In this document: piece after piece, positions 30,001 to 38,795 of the stretch
Layout of the letters: every line of letters begins with the position of its first letter
How positions within the stretch are numbered: position 1 is the first letter of the stretch
NCBI RefSeq assembly: GCF_009792235.1
Contig: NZ_CP046973.1
Coordinates: 4,898,001-4,962,000, forward strand
Length of the DNA: 64,000 bases
Source: Microcystis aeruginosa FD4
Lineage (GTDB): Bacteria; Cyanobacteriota; Cyanobacteriia; Cyanobacteriales; Microcystaceae
Direction of reading: 5' to 3'
Made by a program: the position numbers and the translations under genes
Notes under the pieces: generated by a model
What the model was told of the DNA's origin: nothing
The model's database searches: none
What the model saw: the letters and a program-made list of their open reading frames with translations, nothing else

Positions 30001-31555
30001 AAAAATACCAGATTATATGATTCCAGCATTCTTTGTACAGCTGCAAGAATTGCCGTTAATGAGTAGTGGTAAAATTGATCGTAACGCTTTACCCGCACCC
30101 ACCGAAAGTCAGGATCAAAAAACGGTAATTGTACCCCGAACAGCTACAGAAAAAATTGTTGCTGAGATTTGGCAAGATGTTTTAGGGTTAAAGCAAATTA
30201 GTATTTTCGATAATTTCTTTGACTTAGGAGGTCATTCCTTAAAAGCTGCTCAAGTCATTTCTCGACTGCGAGAACAATTAGCGATTAATATTCCTTTAAA
30301 CTATCTTTTTTCAGAACCGACGGTAGCAGGTTTATCCTCTAATTTAGACCCAAATTTATCTGATAAAATTGAGAGTGATCAAATCCCAGATTGGCAAGTT
30401 GAAATCACCTTAGATGCTACCATTCAACCGCCGAATATTCTGACTTTCTTTCCTCAAAAACCTGATCATATTTTGCTAACAGGAGCTACGGGTTTTCTCG
30501 GAATTCATTTATTAGCTGAATTATTAGATAAAACAGAAGCTAATATTCATTGTTTAATTCGAGACAAAAATTTAGAACAAGCTCAAGCCAAAATTTACCA
30601 GAAATTAAAAACCTTTCAATTATGGGATGAACAGAAAAGCTCTCGTATTATTCCTGTCATTGGTGATCTATCCCAAAAACGTTTAGGAATGTGTGAACCT
30701 GATTTTCTCGACTTAGCGAATCAAATGGATGTGATTTATCACAATGGAGCTTGGGTTAATGCCATTTATCCCTATTCAATATTGAAACCAACTAATGTTT
30801 TAGGAACAGAAGAAATCTTGAGATTAGCGTGCTTAATTAAAACCAAACCTGTCCATTTTGTCTCGACGATTTCTGTTTTTTCTCCCAATTATGCTCAAGG
30901 AAACTTAATTCAAGAATCTGATCCCCTGGGTATAAATCATGGACTCAACGCTGGTTATACTCAAAGTAAATGGGTTGCCGAAAAGTTAATCATGGCAGCT
31001 CGAAAACGGGGACTTCCGATTACAATTTTTAGAGCATCTCGAATTATTGGACATAGTAAAACCGGAATTTGTAATAGAGAAGATTTGTTTTGTCGTATGA
31101 TTAAAGGGTGTATTCAATTAGGAATGATTCCTGATTTTGGTGATAGTACAGAAGATCTCACTCCTGTGGATTATGTGAGTGGTGCAATTGTACATTTAGC
31201 CAGTCAAGAAAGCTCCTTAGGGAAAGCATTTCATTTGTTGAATTCTCACCCAACCTTAAATCGTGACTTATTTAATTGTGTTCGGGAAATGGGTTATCCG
31301 TTGCAGTTGGTTTCCTTTGAAAAATGGCGATCGCATTTAAGAGAACAATGTAAAATCAATACAGATAATGCTTTATCTCCGGTCTTAGATAATTTTTCAG
31401 ATGAAAATTTATCAGCAGGTTATCCCCCCCAGTTTGATTCTCAAAATACGGTAATGGGGTTAAAAGGGACAGCGTTTAATTTTCCCCCGATTGATCACAA
31501 ATTGTTAAAAACTTATTTTGAATATTTTACTAAAAGTGGTTTTTTAACACAATAA
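27092..31555 (+). CDS. aerG2: Aeruginosin synthetase AerG2-like NRPS with terminal thioester reductase (C - A - PCP - R)
   Basis: A 1487-residue terminal module. It holds a condensation domain (HHSIFDG, 169-175), an adenylation domain (about 500-1010; YTSGSTGTPKG) and a carrier domain (Ser1049 in DLGGHSLKA). The C-terminal reductase domain has the nucleotide motif LTGATGFLG (1129-1137) and the YxxxK catalytic pair Y1289/K1293. The reductase implies NAD(P)H-dependent release of the last residue as an aldehyde or alcohol, as in argininal or argininol aeruginosins. The A4 region FDVAAE (D-V-E start) does not let me name the residue. No thioesterase gene is present in the cluster. Confidence 0.9.
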   Translation: MNHNSQDKQKLLKLLLQKKGIGVKTNTIPPRDKSQLVPLSFSQERLWFLYQLEAQGYTYNMPFRFQIDGNLDIDIFRKALETIMQRHELLRTCFQEVDEIPRQIINPKIQLNLPLLDLQSLSSAEQTQELERLTEQEIYTPFDLTQAPLMRTFLVKLTADSYLLFLSVHHSIFDGWSMKVLLQELSRLYQAFLQKQSNPLPDLPIQYGDFAVWQRQQLQGDKLTQEVNYWQQQLTGIPPLLEIPTDYLRPPLQTFKGNNCTFKLSPELSQHLKNISQTSTATLNMTLLTAFNVLLYRYSRQEDIVIGIPSGNRQFPEIDPLIGCFINTLPIRTQFQENLSFKALLNQVKQVVLEAYEHQDLPLEKVVETVNPERNISYSPLFQVMFSWEDMLHIDHFSMADLQLTPVTTNALIAQFDLTLAMQETTEGLVGSFDYNCALFNQDTIERMITHFKTLLEGIAVNPEQSIELLPILPLSEQKLLAQWNQTNIAENPKVCIHELFEHQVLKKLNAIAVEWGNEQITYQDLNHRANQLAHYLQSKGVKFESLVGICLEHSVFIIISLLAILKAGAAYLVLAPNYPQDRLNFILNDAQVSVLITQQTLVNLFRDYQAEVVCLDSEENLIASQSQNNLVNPIRPNNLAYIIYTSGSTGTPKGVMIEHQSLVNHSLGIIKAYDLTSHDRILQFASFAFDVAAEEIYPTFLTGATLVMRPASMFPSLADFTQFIQQNCLTVINLPATYWHEWVLELSQTSITLPETLRLVITGSEEVLAERLILWQKIVSNSQREDITWLNAYGPTEATITTTVFNPNLSHKIAQIHSVAIGKPITNTQVYICDHYLQQLPIGIPGELLIGGLGLAKGYLNRDDLTREKFITHAFNSSEYQRFYKTGDLARYLPDGNIEFLGRIDNQVKIRGFRIEIGEIEAVLTEYPDVRATAVIVQEDQTNNKQLVAYIVPKFQSIDIAKLRIFLKQKIPDYMIPAFFVQLQELPLMSSGKIDRNALPAPTESQDQKTVIVPRTATEKIVAEIWQDVLGLKQISIFDNFFDLGGHSLKAAQVISRLREQLAINIPLNYLFSEPTVAGLSSNLDPNLSDKIESDQIPDWQVEITLDATIQPPNILTFFPQKPDHILLTGATGFLGIHLLAELLDKTEANIHCLIRDKNLEQAQAKIYQKLKTFQLWDEQKSSRIIPVIGDLSQKRLGMCEPDFLDLANQMDVIYHNGAWVNAIYPYSILKPTNVLGTEEILRLACLIKTKPVHFVSTISVFSPNYAQGNLIQESDPLGINHGLNAGYTQSKWVAEKLIMAARKRGLPITIFRASRIIGHSKTGICNREDLFCRMIKGCIQLGMIPDFGDSTEDLTPVDYVSGAIVHLASQESSLGKAFHLLNSHPTLNRDLFNCVREMGYPLQLVSFEKWRSHLREQCKINTDNALSPVLDNFSDENLSAGYPPQFDSQNTVMGLKGTAFNFPPIDHKLLKTYFEYFTKSGFLTQ

Positions 31556-31633
31556 ATGTCGATTTAATCAAACACGACAGCTAAATTAAACCAACTTATG
31601 TGATCACTTTATTGATTTCAGTAGGACAATATT

Positions 31634-32242
31634 ATGTTTAATCTAAGACATCAATTATATTTATTGATTTCAAAATTTTTAGAAGAACAAGAACGAATCG
31701 AAAAACGTAAACAACTTTCCGAAAATGCCACGGTTCACAGTTCCGTAAAATTTATCGGAAAGTGTGAAAATTATAGGGGAGATAAAAGTTTAATTACTAT
31801 CGGAGAAAATACCGTAATATTAGGTGAATTGTTTTTATTTACTCATGGTGGAAAAATAGAAATAGGTAAAAATTGTTATATTGGTGAGAAAACTCGAATT
31901 AGATCAGCCAATTCTATCAAAATTGGAAACGAAGTTATAATTTCCGATGATGTCAATATTTATGATACGGATGCTCATTCATTAAATTATATTTTAAGAC
32001 AGAAAGAATTTGTGGAAGTCGTCATTTTAAATAATCTGATTAAGGATGCTAAGGATGTTGATATACAATCTGCACCCGTGGTGATAGAAGATCATGTTTG
32101 GATTGGATTTAATGTGGCAATTCTTAAAGGAGTTACGATTGGGAAAGGAGCAATTATCGGAGCCGGTTCGGTAGTGACAAAAGATGTAGAACCTTTTACA
32201 ATAGTTGCTGGGAATCCTGCCAAAATTATCAAACAATTATGA
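31634..32242 (+). CDS. Left-handed beta-helix (hexapeptide repeat) acyltransferase
   Basis: A 202-residue protein. Repeating [LIV]-G-x-x hexads run from about residue 50 (ITIGENTVI, IEIGKNCYIGEKTRI, IKIGNEVIISDDV) to 190 (VWIGFNVAILKGVTIGKGAIIGAGSVV). The family's catalytic-type His is in YDTDAHSLNY, with a loop before the last coils. It resembles the maltose/galactoside O-acetyltransferase group. It follows aerG2 by 78 bases, so it may acylate the aeruginosin or a sugar on it, but no glycosyltransferase gene is visible. Another possibility is an unrelated sugar-metabolism gene captured by the operon. Confidence 0.75.
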   Translation: MFNLRHQLYLLISKFLEEQERIEKRKQLSENATVHSSVKFIGKCENYRGDKSLITIGENTVILGELFLFTHGGKIEIGKNCYIGEKTRIRSANSIKIGNEVIISDDVNIYDTDAHSLNYILRQKEFVEVVILNNLIKDAKDVDIQSAPVVIEDHVWIGFNVAILKGVTIGKGAIIGAGSVVTKDVEPFTIVAGNPAKIIKQL

Positions 32243-32424
32243 ATCTGATCCAATGCCTAAACAATAGATTAATATTGATTCCTGATAGGTAAAAAATTCA
32301 GAAAATAGCAATAATATAATTTGTGATAATAATGGAGATTTTTATGGTATGCTGAATTAATGTCTAACTTAAGAGATAGACATTCAAAGTTCTAATGTCC
32401 CCATTTTAGCGCAAGGAGAATCCT

Positions 32425-34419
32425 ATGAATGTTGCCGAAAAAAACTCAGACAGCATGAATCTCAAGGAAGAGACTCGAACTTTCAATCAATCTCTTCAAG
32501 AATTTTTAAGATTTATTCAAGTTTATTGGTATCCTAAAGAACACCAGGATAGAGCTTTTTCACAGATTATTCGTTCCTGGGGAATGCTCGTTTTATTGTT
32601 TTTTTTATTAGTGGGAGTAGTAGGTCTTAATGCGTTTAATAGTTTCGTTTTTAGAGACTTAATTAGCGTCACAGAAGCTAGGGATGCAGAAAAATTAACT
32701 CATTTTGTCATTATTTATGGGATTACCCTAGGCAGTATGACGTTTTTCACAGGATTGTCTAGGTTTCTTAAAAAACTAATTGCGCTGGATTGGTATCAAT
32801 GGATCAATAGTAGTATCTTGCAAAAATATTTCAAAAATCGTGCTTATTATCGAATCAATTTTAAAGGCGATATAGAAAATCCAGATCAACGTTTATCCCA
32901 AGAAATTCAACCCATCGCCAGAACAACGATGGACTTTTTAACAACCTGTGTTGAAAAAGTTATGGAGATGCTGGTTTTTATTGCCATTCTTTGGTCAATT
33001 TCTAAAACCATTTCTATGGTGCTTTTCGTTTATACGATTATTGGAAATATTCTTGCTACCTATATTACTCAACAATTAAATAAAGTCAATAAACAACAAT
33101 TAGAAATAGAGGGAACCTATAAATACGCCATCACTCATGTTCGGACACACGCCGAATCAATTGCATTTTTTAGAGGGGAAGAAAAAGAGTTAAATATTAT
33201 TCAAAGAAAGTTCAATCAGGTGATTAAAATCATGATTGAAAGAATTAATTGGGAAAGAACCCAGGAATTTTTTAACCGCGGCTATCAATCCATTGTTCAA
33301 ATCTTCCCCTTCTTAATTGTTTCCCCATTATATATTAGTGGTGAAATTGAGTTTGGACAAGTTAATCAAGCCAGCTATTGTTGCTATTTCTTTTCCACAG
33401 CTTTATCCGTGTTAGTTGATGAATTTGGACGCTCCGGTGAGTTTATTAATTATATTGAACGTTTAGAAGATTTTTCCCAAGCGTTAGAGGATGTAAGCGA
33501 ACAAAAAAAACCAGTTAATACCATTAAAGTCATTGAAGATAACAATCTAACTTTTGAGGATGTCACCTTACAAACTCCCGATGCCGCTAAAGTGATTGTT
33601 GAACATTTATCCCTGTCCGTTGAACCTGGGGAAGGTTTATTAATTGTTGGTCCGAGCGGTCGAGGAAAAAGTTCTCTTTTACGCGCTATTTCTGGGTTAT
33701 GGAATACAGGTACAGGTCATTTGATGCGACCTCCCCTCGACGATTTATTATTTTTACCCCAACGTCCTTACATCATTTTAGGAACCCTGCGCGAACAGCT
33801 AATTTATCCTCAAACGACAACGGAGATGAGTGAATCCCAATTAAAAGAAATCTTACAAGAAGTTAACCTACAAGATGTTCTTAATCGCATCAAAAATTTT
33901 GATGAGGAAGTGGATTGGGAAAATATTTTATCCTTAGGAGAACAACAACGTCTAGCCTTTGCGCGACTATTCGTTAATCAGCCAGATTTTGTGATTTTAG
34001 ATGAAGCCACCAGTGCTTTAGATTTAAAAAATGAAGATCATTTATATAAACAGTTACAACAAACTGGCAAGACCTTTATTAGTGTCGGACATCGAGAAAG
34101 TTTGTTTAACTATCATCAAAGGGTTTTGGAACTTTCCGAGGATTCTACTTGGCGATTAATGAGAATGGAAGACTATCATCCATCAGCAGCGATTGCCACT
34201 CATTCTAACAATGCCAAAACCGTTGATGAAACCATAGAAATTGTCTCTGAAATTAACAATCAAGACAATTTTACCCATCAAGAAATGCAAAAACTGACCA
34301 ACTATAGCTTAAGTACCATCAAAAATAAAGCCAGTCGAGGTCAAACGATTATTGCCAATGATGGCATGAGCTATAGTTATGACAAAACCCTTGATATTGC
34401 AAAATGGGTGAGAGTTTAG
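32425..34419 (+). CDS. ABC transporter, fused permease and ATPase, likely aeruginosin exporter
   Basis: A 664-residue half-transporter of the ABC_membrane_2 (SbmA/BacA-, YddA-like) group. Hydrophobic segments lie between residues 50 and 330. The ATPase domain (about 370-570) has Walker A GPSGRGKSS (409-417), signature LSLGEQQR (502-509) and Walker B FVILDEA (522-528). Exporters of this type close aer clusters in Microcystis, where the gene has been named aerN; I give this as likely. The last ~85 residues (about 580-664) extend past the ATPase with a soluble helix-rich segment that I do not recognise. A Shine-Dalgarno AAGGAG precedes the ATG. Confidence 0.88.
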   Translation: MNVAEKNSDSMNLKEETRTFNQSLQEFLRFIQVYWYPKEHQDRAFSQIIRSWGMLVLLFFLLVGVVGLNAFNSFVFRDLISVTEARDAEKLTHFVIIYGITLGSMTFFTGLSRFLKKLIALDWYQWINSSILQKYFKNRAYYRINFKGDIENPDQRLSQEIQPIARTTMDFLTTCVEKVMEMLVFIAILWSISKTISMVLFVYTIIGNILATYITQQLNKVNKQQLEIEGTYKYAITHVRTHAESIAFFRGEEKELNIIQRKFNQVIKIMIERINWERTQEFFNRGYQSIVQIFPFLIVSPLYISGEIEFGQVNQASYCCYFFSTALSVLVDEFGRSGEFINYIERLEDFSQALEDVSEQKKPVNTIKVIEDNNLTFEDVTLQTPDAAKVIVEHLSLSVEPGEGLLIVGPSGRGKSSLLRAISGLWNTGTGHLMRPPLDDLLFLPQRPYIILGTLREQLIYPQTTTEMSESQLKEILQEVNLQDVLNRIKNFDEEVDWENILSLGEQQRLAFARLFVNQPDFVILDEATSALDLKNEDHLYKQLQQTGKTFISVGHRESLFNYHQRVLELSEDSTWRLMRMEDYHPSAAIATHSNNAKTVDETIEIVSEINNQDNFTHQEMQKLTNYSLSTIKNKASRGQTIIANDGMSYSYDKTLDIAKWVRV

Positions 34420-34506
34420 CTTCTCAGGGAGCTTCGCTCGAACTTAAAAAGGCATCTTGCCGCAGTTCGGGAACCTTCAAAGAAGATTCTCGACCCATTA
34501 CATTGT

Positions 34507-34532
34507 TCGCCAATTCCGAGTTAAATTGGCGA
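34507..34532 (+). terminator. Hairpin terminator after the aer cluster
   Basis: TCGCCAATT (34507-34515) and AATTGGCGA (34524-34532) form a perfect 9-base stem with an 8-base loop, 88 bases past the exporter stop. The following bases are ATTAAAAG, a poor U-tract. It lies at the 3' end of the convergent secreted-protein gene and could serve both strands. Confidence 0.5.
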
Positions 34533-34533
34533 A

Positions 34534-34986
34534 TTAAAAGCCGCCTGGACTTAAATAACTGGGATTTTCCTGTAGGGAAGTATCGAAGGGATTGGGTAAA
34601 TCTTGGGTGCGAATTAAGGGACCAGACTGTTGCTGTTGCATGACATCATAGTATAAAGTTTCGGTTAATTTGGCATCCCGGGTAATCATATTATCGAAAT
34701 AGGAACCTTGGGGAAAAGTACGCCAACCAAAAAGAGAGTTGAACTGTCCTAAAATGTTGGTGTAGTCGTAGAAACGACCCGTATTGTTATTAACAGCGCG
34801 GTTAAACAAACCGGGGATATTATTAAATCCCACCGCCGTATCGGGAGAGGGGACAAGTTGCAGTTGTTGGGTTTTTACCGGTGCAGGATTGCTGGCGGGT
34901 GAATTTTGGGCGATCGCATTAGACGAACTCAACCAGACTAAACCGGTTAAACAAAACAGGGAAGGAAGTAAAAATTGAGCGCGCAT
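34534..34986 (-). CDS. Secreted hypothetical protein with signal peptide
   Basis: A 150-residue protein. The first 28 residues form a clear Sec signal (FLLPSLFCLTGLVWLSSSNAIAQ, cleaved after AIA-Q or nearby). The mature part is Asn/Gln/Pro-rich with aromatic patches (FYDYTNILGQFNSLFGW, ETLYYDVMQQQQSGP) and no domain I can name. It is probably periplasmic or outer-membrane associated. The ATG at 34986 is chosen because TGAGGAG lies 9 bases upstream. An in-frame GTG six codons earlier (35004) lies inside that ribosome site. It is divergent from pyrE. Confidence 0.7.
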   Translation of the reverse strand: MRAQFLLPSLFCLTGLVWLSSSNAIAQNSPASNPAPVKTQQLQLVPSPDTAVGFNNIPGLFNRAVNNNTGRFYDYTNILGQFNSLFGWRTFPQGSYFDNMITRDAKLTETLYYDVMQQQQSGPLIRTQDLPNPFDTSLQENPSYLSPGGF

Positions 34987-35141
34987 GGGTAAAAATCTCC
35001 TCACAGGGGTAGGGTTAATTAAAAAATTGCTTCAATGGGATGAGAAAGAAATCAATACTAGCGATCGAGTCAATATATAATGACTTTTGGCTCAATTGTA
35101 ACCGAAATTTTGGAGTCAGTCAGGCTCCCAATCCTGAAAAT

Positions 35142-35729
35142 ATGGCTAATTCCTCGGTAGCGACTCTCGATACTGCTTCCCTGCGTCAATTTCTCCTCGA
35201 TGCTCTTGTCCGTCTTGCCTATCGAGAGGGGGATTTCACCCTGTCCTCAGGACAAAAAAGCAGCTACTATATCAACGGTAAACAAGTTACCCTCACTGCG
35301 GAGGGAGCTTTAGCCGTGGGGCGTTTATTGCTGTCCCTACTGCCTCCAGATACCCAGGCGGTGGCAGGATTAACCCTAGGGGCGGATCCGATTGTCAGCG
35401 CCGTTATTGTGGTATCTGCCTACGAAAATCGCCCGATTCCAGCCTTAATCGTCCGTAAAGAGGCAAAAGGTCACGGAACCATGGCTTATATCGAGGGGCC
35501 GACTTTAAACCCCGGTGCCGCGGTGGTTGTCCTCGAAGATGTGGTGACAACGGGGAAAAGTGCCATGGTAGCGGTAGAAAGATTACGGGATGCCGGTTAT
35601 CAAGTAGATTTAATCATTGCTTTGGTGGATAGAGAGCAAGGAGGGGCGGAATTTTACCAATCTCAGGGAATAAAGTTTCAAGCTTTGTTTTCGATTCGAG
35701 ACCTACAGGCGGCTTATCAGAAAAAATAG
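35142..35729 (+). CDS. pyrE: Orotate phosphoribosyltransferase
   Basis: A 195-residue enzyme that joins orotate and PRPP to make OMP in pyrimidine synthesis. The FTLSSGQKSSYYINGK start and GLTLGADPIVSAV are family segments, and the PRPP-binding motif VVVLEDVVTTGKSA is intact. VRKEAKGHGT carries the catalytic flexible-loop lysine. The open frame extends 34 codons upstream (ATG 35040), but those residues do not look like OPRT, and the ATG at 35142 matches the usual start. It is a single gene, not in an operon with other pyr genes here. Confidence 0.93.
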   Translation: MANSSVATLDTASLRQFLLDALVRLAYREGDFTLSSGQKSSYYINGKQVTLTAEGALAVGRLLLSLLPPDTQAVAGLTLGADPIVSAVIVVSAYENRPIPALIVRKEAKGHGTMAYIEGPTLNPGAAVVVLEDVVTTGKSAMVAVERLRDAGYQVDLIIALVDREQGGAEFYQSQGIKFQALFSIRDLQAAYQKK

Positions 35730-35833
35730 GGTTTGCGGCAAAAAGTTTTTCCTGGTGGCAGGGTGTGGGGTGTGGGGTGTGGGGTGTGGGGTTTTACCAG
35801 TTTTGAGGTGGCCAATTACCTAATTTTCAGGGA
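35730..35833. repeat. Dispersed repeat with internal tandem GGTGTGGGG (copy 2)
   Basis: Blocks TTTGCGGCAAAAAGTTTTT, GGCAGGGTGTGGGG, GGGGTTTTACCAG and CCAATTACCTAATTTTCA match the 2584-2660 copy in order. The GGTGTGGGG unit is expanded to four copies only here. Confidence 0.7.
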
Positions 35834-36300
35834 AAAAGTCCAGGAATTTTCCCCCTGATCACTCCCATGCCTGGTACTTTTTGATTGACAAAAAGTCTAA
35901 AAGTCTTACCCAACAAAGTTTTTAGATTTTTTCAGCCTACCCTAAATAGCGGCGATTGGCGATAAACGCTCGATAACTGGGTTTTAAAAGTCGGTAAAAC
36001 TTATCGGATGTTGCCTTGAGAAAATGGCTGTATTTTTTTCCTGTGAATAATTGGTCACTAGCCGAGGTTTTCGGCGCTAAGAAACAGCTGGGAACATTGA
36101 TAGATTCAGAGTCTAACTATTGACTAATAGCTATTCTCGGCGGGGGAATCAAGATTCCTTGACTCTCTTGGCCGCTAAGAATTGAAGCCTTTTTCACTTT
36201 CTGATAACCCTCAGACCGACTAACTGTATACTAGGCTATAAGATTTGCTTAAAAATCTTCGGACCATGCCGAACTATCGACAGTACAGCGATCGCCAAAT
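35730..36300. other. 571-base region between pyrE and ndhA with dispersed and tandem repeats
   Basis: The first 100 bases are a dispersed repeat (copy 2 of the 2584 element), carrying four tandem copies of GGTGTGGG(G) at about 35763-35796. The remainder shows no ORF I believe. The ndhA promoter is probably near TATACTAGGCTATAAGA (36227-36243), about 60 bases before the ATG. Confidence 0.55.
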
Positions 36301-37419
36301 ATGAATCAAGGCATAGATTTACAAGAAAGTTTCATTAAATCCCTAACAGACTTGGGATTAAGTGGAGGACTGGCTAAAGCGATTTGGATGCCTTTACCCA
36401 TGTTCCTGATGATTATAGCCGCCACGGTGGGGGTTTTAGTCTGCGTCTGGTTAGAAAGGAAAATTTCCGCCGCTGTCCAACAGCGTATCGGGCCGGAATA
36501 CGCAGGCCCCTTGGGCGTTTTACAACCGGTCGCCGACGGTCTGAAATTAGTCTTTAAAGAAGATGTCGTCCCCGCTAAGGCCGACCCTTGGTTATTCCTC
36601 TTTGGGCCAATTTTGGTGGTGATGCCAGTGTTTGTCTCCTATCTCATCGTTCCCTTCGGTCAAAATCTGCTGATTACTGACCTAAACGTGGGTATCTTTT
36701 TATGGATTTCCTTGTCCAGTATTGCCCCCATTGGCTTATTAATGGCGGGTTATGCCTCCAATAATAAGTATTCCTTACTGGGAGGCCTGCGGGCGGCGGC
36801 GCAATCGATTAGTTATGAAATTCCCTTGGCTTTATCGGTATTAGCGATCGCGATGATGTCTAATAGTCTCAGTACCATTGATATTGTCGAACAACAATCC
36901 GGTTATGGCATTTTAGGCTGGAATATCTGGCGCCAACCGGTGGGTTTTCTGATTTTCTGGATTGCCGCTTTAGCTGAGTGTGAACGTCTGCCTTTCGATT
37001 TACCGGAAGCGGAGGAGGAATTGGTCGCCGGTTATCAAACCGAATACGCGGGGATGAAATTCGCTCTCTTTTATGTGGGTTCCTACGTTAACCTCGTGCT
37101 ATCGGCCCTAGTGTTCGCCGTCCTCTATCTTGGTGGTTGGGAATTTCCTATCCCCGTCAATGCTTTGGCCGGCTGGTTGGGAGTTAGTGAAACCAATCCT
37201 TGGCTACAAATTATCACCGCTTCCCTAGGGATTACGATGACAGTATTAAAAGCCTATTTCCTCATCTTCATCGCTATTCTCTTGCGTTGGACAGTACCCC
37301 GGGTTCGCATTGACCAATTACTCGATTTAGGCTGGAAATTCCTCTTACCAGTATCTTTAGTTAATTTACTACTTACCGCCGCCCTAAAACTAGCTTTTCC
37401 CTTTGCTTTTGGCGGTTAA
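36301..37419 (+). CDS. ndhA: NAD(P)H-quinone oxidoreductase (NDH-1) subunit 1, NdhA
   Basis: A 372-residue polytopic membrane subunit of thylakoid NDH-1, the proton-pumping complex of respiration and cyclic electron flow. Hallmarks of the NuoH/ND1 family are VWLERKISAAVQQRIGPEYAGP in the first loop and AECERLPFDLPEAEEELVAGYQTEYAGM in the quinone-site loop. About eight hydrophobic segments are visible, and the length is standard. It starts the conserved cyanobacterial order ndhA-ndhI-ndhG-ndhE, all co-directional with short gaps. Confidence 0.97.
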   Translation: MNQGIDLQESFIKSLTDLGLSGGLAKAIWMPLPMFLMIIAATVGVLVCVWLERKISAAVQQRIGPEYAGPLGVLQPVADGLKLVFKEDVVPAKADPWLFLFGPILVVMPVFVSYLIVPFGQNLLITDLNVGIFLWISLSSIAPIGLLMAGYASNNKYSLLGGLRAAAQSISYEIPLALSVLAIAMMSNSLSTIDIVEQQSGYGILGWNIWRQPVGFLIFWIAALAECERLPFDLPEAEEELVAGYQTEYAGMKFALFYVGSYVNLVLSALVFAVLYLGGWEFPIPVNALAGWLGVSETNPWLQIITASLGITMTVLKAYFLIFIAILLRWTVPRVRIDQLLDLGWKFLLPVSLVNLLLTAALKLAFPFAFGG

Positions 37420-37461
37420 TTTCCTTTTTTGCCCTGTTAACCTACTATCCCCCTGACCATC

Positions 37462-38034
37462 ATGTTTAACATCCTCAAACAAGTCAGCGATTACGCCAAA
37501 GGTAGCATTCAAGCGGCGAAATACATCGGCGAAGGTTTATCCGTTACCTTTGATCATATGCGTCGTCGTCCGATTACCGTCCAATATCCCTACGAAAAGT
37601 TAATTCCCTCGGAACGTTATCGGGGTAGAATTCACTTTGAGTTCGATAAATGTATCGCTTGTGAAGTTTGTGTGCGAGTTTGTCCGATTAATTTACCAGT
37701 AGTAGATTGGACTTTTAACAAGGAAATTAAAAAGAAAGAACTCAAACACTACAGTATCGATTTTGGGGTCTGTATTTTCTGCGGCAATTGTGTGGAATAC
37801 TGTCCGACTAATTGTTTGTCCATGACCGAAGAATACGAACTAGCGACCTATGATCGTCATGAATTAAACTATGATAACGTCGCCCTAGGCCGTTTACCCT
37901 ACAAAGTCACCCAAGACCCGATGGTAACACCTCTGAGGGAATTAGGTTATCTACCTAAAGGTGTCATCGAACCCCACGATTTACCCGCCGGTAGTCAACG
38001 CGCCGGTAAACGTCCAGAAGAAATTACTAATTAA
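37462..38034 (+). CDS. ndhI: NDH-1 iron-sulfur subunit NdhI
   Basis: A 190-residue peripheral-arm subunit with two 4Fe-4S ferredoxin motifs: CIACEVCVRVCP (about residues 64-75) and CIFCGNCVEYCP (about 103-114). These carry clusters on the electron path to plastoquinone. The YPYEKLIPSERYRGRIHFE segment and the C-terminal tail are typical of cyanobacterial NdhI. It lies 42 bases after ndhA; a dispersed repeat separates it from ndhG. Confidence 0.97.
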   Translation: MFNILKQVSDYAKGSIQAAKYIGEGLSVTFDHMRRRPITVQYPYEKLIPSERYRGRIHFEFDKCIACEVCVRVCPINLPVVDWTFNKEIKKKELKHYSIDFGVCIFCGNCVEYCPTNCLSMTEEYELATYDRHELNYDNVALGRLPYKVTQDPMVTPLRELGYLPKGVIEPHDLPAGSQRAGKRPEEITN

Positions 38035-38065
38035 TTAGCAGTTAGCTATCAGCCGTCAGCGTTTT

Positions 38066-38150
38066 TAGGTAGGAGAATTGCCAGATTCTGTCTTTTGCCT
38101 CTTGCCTCTTGCCCCTTGCCTTCAGAAGCTGATAACTAATAACTAATAAC
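38066..38150. repeat. Dispersed intergenic repeat (copy 2 of 2)
   Basis: TAGGTAGGAGAATTGCCAG followed by TGCCTCTTGCC units and TTCAGAAGCTGATAACTA repeats the 1877-1955 element. Its location inside the ndh operon, between ndhI and ndhG, means it is transcribed with them. Confidence 0.7.
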
Positions 38151-38179
38151 TCTCAAACATAAAAGGAGATGAAACTACT

Positions 38180-38776
38180 GTGAATTTAGCCGAGGGCGTT
38201 CAAATAGTATCTTTTGGCATTTTAGCGGCCCTAGTAATCGGGACAGCTTTAGGCGTGGTACTATTATCTAATATCGTTTATTCCGCCTTTTTATTGGGCG
38301 GTGTTTTTATCAGCATTTCGGGTTTATATCTCTTACTAAATGCTGATTTTGTAGCGGCGGCACAAATTCTAATTTATGTGGGCGCAATTAACGTTTTAAT
38401 TCTCTTTGCCATTATGCTTGTTAACAAGCAAGAGGACTTTTCTGATATTCCTAAACGTTGGATCCGTCGGGCATCTACTGCTTTAGTTTGTCTGGGTTTA
38501 TTTGTGCTGTTATCGACCATGGTTTTAATCACACCTTGGTCAATTTCTAGCACTTCTCCCGCCGTAGTGACTAATACTTTAGTAGAAATCGGTAAGCATT
38601 TCTTTAGTGATTTCTTGCTACCCTTTGAATTAGCTTCCGTGCTATTATTAATGGCCATGGTCGGAGCAATTATTTTAGCCCGTCGTGACCTTATCCCCAC
38701 CCTGAAAGCTGAAGAACCTACGGCCACAGCCTTAACCTTACCCGAACGACCCAGAGAATTAACTGCCCCTAAATAA
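38180..38776 (+). CDS. ndhG: NDH-1 subunit 6, NdhG
   Basis: A 198-residue NuoJ/ND6-type membrane subunit with five hydrophobic segments. Family segments are LGVVLLSNIVYSAFLLGGVF and the conserved DFVAAAQILIYVGAINVLILFAIML. The start is GTG, with AAAGGAGAT about 12 bases upstream; no ATG in frame fits better. ndhE follows after 19 bases. Confidence 0.95.
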   Translation: MNLAEGVQIVSFGILAALVIGTALGVVLLSNIVYSAFLLGGVFISISGLYLLLNADFVAAAQILIYVGAINVLILFAIMLVNKQEDFSDIPKRWIRRASTALVCLGLFVLLSTMVLITPWSISSTSPAVVTNTLVEIGKHFFSDFLLPFELASVLLLMAMVGAIILARRDLIPTLKAEEPTATALTLPERPRELTAPK

Positions 38777-38795
38777 GACCAAAGAAAGAGGTATC

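Noticed and set aside
34404..34643. A 79-codon plus frame after the exporter gene
   Set aside because: It overlaps the end of the exporter and the 3' end of the secreted protein gene on the other strand, and crosses a terminator-like hairpin.
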